A DNA stretch of 15,326 nucleotides from JAKLDO01 sp035354435 (GTDB taxonomy: Bacteria > UBP6 > UBA1177): NCBI GenBank assembly GCA_035354435.1, contig DAOQAY010000063.1, forward strand, positions 1 to 15,326, in the 5' to 3' direction. Within the stretch, counting starts at the first letter, position 1, and each line of letters opens with the position of its first letter. The translations under genes and the position numbers were made by a program. Below are positions 13,662 to 15,326 of the stretch, one piece after another. Below the pieces are notes generated by a model. That model was given only the letters and a program-made list of their open reading frames with translations, did not search any database and was not told where the DNA came from.

Positions 13662-15326
13662 CCCCGTTCAGGTGTTTTTCGGGATCGTGGGCGAATAGCT
13701 TGTCTTTATATCTGTTCTTGATGATGTGGTAGTTTCCTTCAATATTTTCAAATAGTTTTAAGACTCCGCCTTTTTCGGCTTTATGGTCGAACGAAATAGT
13801 TTTTTCAAGTTCTGATGATGCAACGACATCAAGGACCGCTTTCATGGTGTCAAAATCAGATCTATTCTCAAAAATTGCGGTGTAGACATGGACAGGAGCG
13901 GTGCGGAGTATCTTTTCTACATTTTTTATCAGTTCTCTATCAACAGCTCTCACCGAAATGAAAGAAATACCTGTGTTGACAAATATCTTGTTGAGTTTTG
14001 TGAGAAGTTCAAGCGGCTTGATCTCTTCTGTCAGCCAGAGCGTGCCGTATTCTTCTTCGATCTCGACTCCGACAGGTGCCGGGAACGCAAGATTGAATCT
14101 CGGCATAGGATGAAAGCCGTCTGAATAAAGTATCTGAATGCCAGTCATTGCAAGTCCGCGGAGCAGAAACGATACAAGGTCAAGATGCCCGATGGAAGCG
14201 GCATTTCCCTTTTTTGAAATTGAAAATATATACGGATATGAATTGCCGCGGTTTGTTTTTTCTGAAACGGATGGAACGACTTTGTTGATTACCGCACCTG
14301 TGTTTTTCAACGGTTTGACAGTTTCGAAATCACAGACACCGCAATTCTGGCAATCACCGTTGATACAGTCGGGAGTCTCTTCCATTTTGTAGGCTTTTTC
14401 TCTTTCTCTGAGAAGAAATCTGCGGTCGATCCGGAGATCAATGTGTTCATAAGGAAGCAGAATGTCAAGCGATTTCGGTTTCAATATCTCATCAAAATCA
14501 ATACCTGCTTTTTCCATACCTTCTTTCCACAATTTGAAATCGAAACCGTGATCTTCGGTCTGAAGGGCGGTCATGTTTTCAGCAACATATTGAATTACAG
14601 AATTAAACTCTCTTCCGGCTCGGGTCAGACAACCTTCAACGGTGCTTATTTGCTGACTGTGCCAATGCAAGTTGAGGTTCCCGATGTTGCGGAGTCCGTC
14701 GAGAATTATTTTCTGTTTTGCATTTATTTCGGCAGGTGAGCACATTTTCTCCCATTGAAAAGGGGTGAAGGGCTGAGGGATAAAAGTCGAAAAGCTGGCA
14801 GAAACAGTCGCTTTCTTGCCGTAATTTCTAACAAGACGGCATATGTCCTTGAGAAGATTGACCGTTTCGACAATGTCTTCATCTGTTTCAAGTGGAAGTC
14901 CGAGCATGAAATAAAGTTTTACATTCTGCCATCCGTTGCTGAAGATTTTTTTTATTGCGGCAAGAAGGTCTTCGGTTGTATTTCCCTTGTTTATAACTTT
15001 TCTCAGTTTTTCACTTCCTGATTCAGGGGCGAGGGTAAACCCTCCCTTTCTTCCTTTTTTTATCGCTTCAACGATACTTGAAGTAAGTGTTTCAGTCCTG
15101 AGACTCGGAAGAGAAATGCCGATTCCTCTGCTATAACGGTTGTATGATTCTACAAGTATCTGTTCTATTTCGCTGTGATCTGCCGCAGATAGCGACAGGA
15201 ATCCGGCTTCGTCATATCCTGAAGATTTTACAACACGGTCAAGAATATTGCAGATATTATCGGCACTTCTTTCACGGTGAGGTCTGTAGAACATTCCGGC
15301 CATGCAGAATCTGCATCCTCTGGTAC
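13654..15326 (-). CDS. Radical SAM protein fused to DUF2344 domain (5' end beyond window)
   Basis: A fusion of an Elp3/B12-type radical SAM domain (TIGR03960 family) with a C-terminal DUF2344/TIGR03936 domain. The frame continues unbroken to the window edge, and its last visible residues upstream, TRGCRFC, are the end of the radical SAM cysteine motif. The true start is therefore outside, and the first internal ATG at 15301-15303 is not the start. Further on are the SAM-binding elements LAPESGSEKLRKVINKG and KLYFMLGLPLETDEDI, then a C-x4-C-x2-C-x2-C cluster (coding bases 14332-14367). The DUF2344 domain holds IGHLDLVSFLLRGL and YSDGFHPMPRFNLAFPAPVG. The family is often found near ribosomal protein or RNase genes in anaerobes and is uncharacterised to my knowledge; an RNA- or protein-modifying role is a guess. 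Its 3' end overlaps the DUF4276 gene by eight bases. Confidence 0.93.
   Translation of the reverse strand, partial: TRGCRFCMAGMFYRPHRERSADNICNILDRVVKSSGYDEAGFLSLSAADHSEIEQILVESYNRYSRGIGISLPSLRTETLTSSIVEAIKKGRKGGFTLAPESGSEKLRKVINKGNTTEDLLAAIKKIFSNGWQNVKLYFMLGLPLETDEDIVETVNLLKDICRLVRNYGKKATVSASFSTFIPQPFTPFQWEKMCSPAEINAKQKIILDGLRNIGNLNLHWHSQQISTVEGCLTRAGREFNSVIQYVAENMTALQTEDHGFDFKLWKEGMEKAGIDFDEILKPKSLDILLPYEHIDLRIDRRFLLREREKAYKMEETPDCINGDCQNCGVCDFETVKPLKNTGAVINKVVPSVSEKTNRGNSYPYIFSISKKGNAASIGHLDLVSFLLRGLAMTGIQILYSDGFHPMPRFNLAFPAPVGVEIEEEYGTLWLTEEIKPLELLTKLNKIFVNTGISFISVRAVDRELIKNVEKILRTAPVHVYTAIFENRSDFDTMKAVLDVVASSELEKTISFDHKAEKGGVLKLFENIEGNYHIIKNRYKDKLFAHDPEKHLNGVI

Noticed and set aside
15301..15303. 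ATG as the start of the radical SAM protein
   Set aside because: The frame is open to the window edge and encodes TRGCRFC upstream, part of the conserved cluster-binding motif, so the gene is truncated by the window.

Overview
The window is a compact, AT-leaning bacterial segment with no rRNA, tRNA, CRISPR array, transposase or integrase that I could find. Two exported lipoproteins with classical lipoboxes, a periplasmic CPHC thioredoxin-fold protein, a c-di-GMP synthase and strong GGAG-type ribosome binding sites point to a diderm (Gram-negative-type) bacterium, probably free-living or anaerobic. A flavodoxin-ferredoxin (EFR1 type) and a fused radical SAM/DUF2344 protein fit an anaerobe. The large lipoprotein starts with a CxPGYxWDGSxC motif followed by an Asp/Asn-rich linker, a style I associate with deltaproteobacterial or candidate-phylum genomes. 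I cannot name the phylum from sequence alone.

Layout. Bases 1-101 hold the 3' end of a plus-strand gene that runs tail-to-tail into an operon on the minus strand: a 784-residue lipoprotein and a TTG-started CPHC oxidoreductase (2802 down to 85), driven by a near-consensus promoter at 2842-2869. Upstream lies a second minus-strand operon: PAS-GGDEF diguanylate cyclase, type I asparaginase, and the GTPase Era (5749 down to 2892), with a promoter at 5780-5807. Diverging from it on the plus strand is a two-gene module in which an EFR1 flavodoxin/2[4Fe-4S] protein overlaps, by TAATG, a four-helix membrane protein with two H-x13-H pairs (5894-7062). A small lipoprotein lies tail-to-tail with it on the minus strand (7063-7620).

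From a shared divergent promoter region at 7621-7727, a five-gene plus-strand run follows: membrane-anchored Sel1-repeat protein, MscS-family channel, DEDDh exonuclease, thioredoxin reductase, and class II aldolase-like protein (7728-11725). After a 128-base AT-rich gap comes a two-gene cassette, an OLD/RecF-like AAA ATPase and a DUF4276 (TOPRIM-like) protein joined by a GTGA overlap (11854-13661). It is the best candidate for a defence or conflict system here. The right end (13654-15326, minus strand) is a radical SAM/DUF2344 fusion cut by the window edge inside its Fe-S cysteine motif.

Themes: thiol and redox biology recurs (CPHC protein, thioredoxin reductase, EFR1 plus putative dihaem cytochrome b, Cys-paired Sel1 repeats, lipoproteins with even cysteine counts). 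Starts are often non-ATG (TTG three times, GTG once), each supported by a well-placed Shine-Dalgarno sequence. Convergent genes abut or overlap at all three tail-to-tail junctions.
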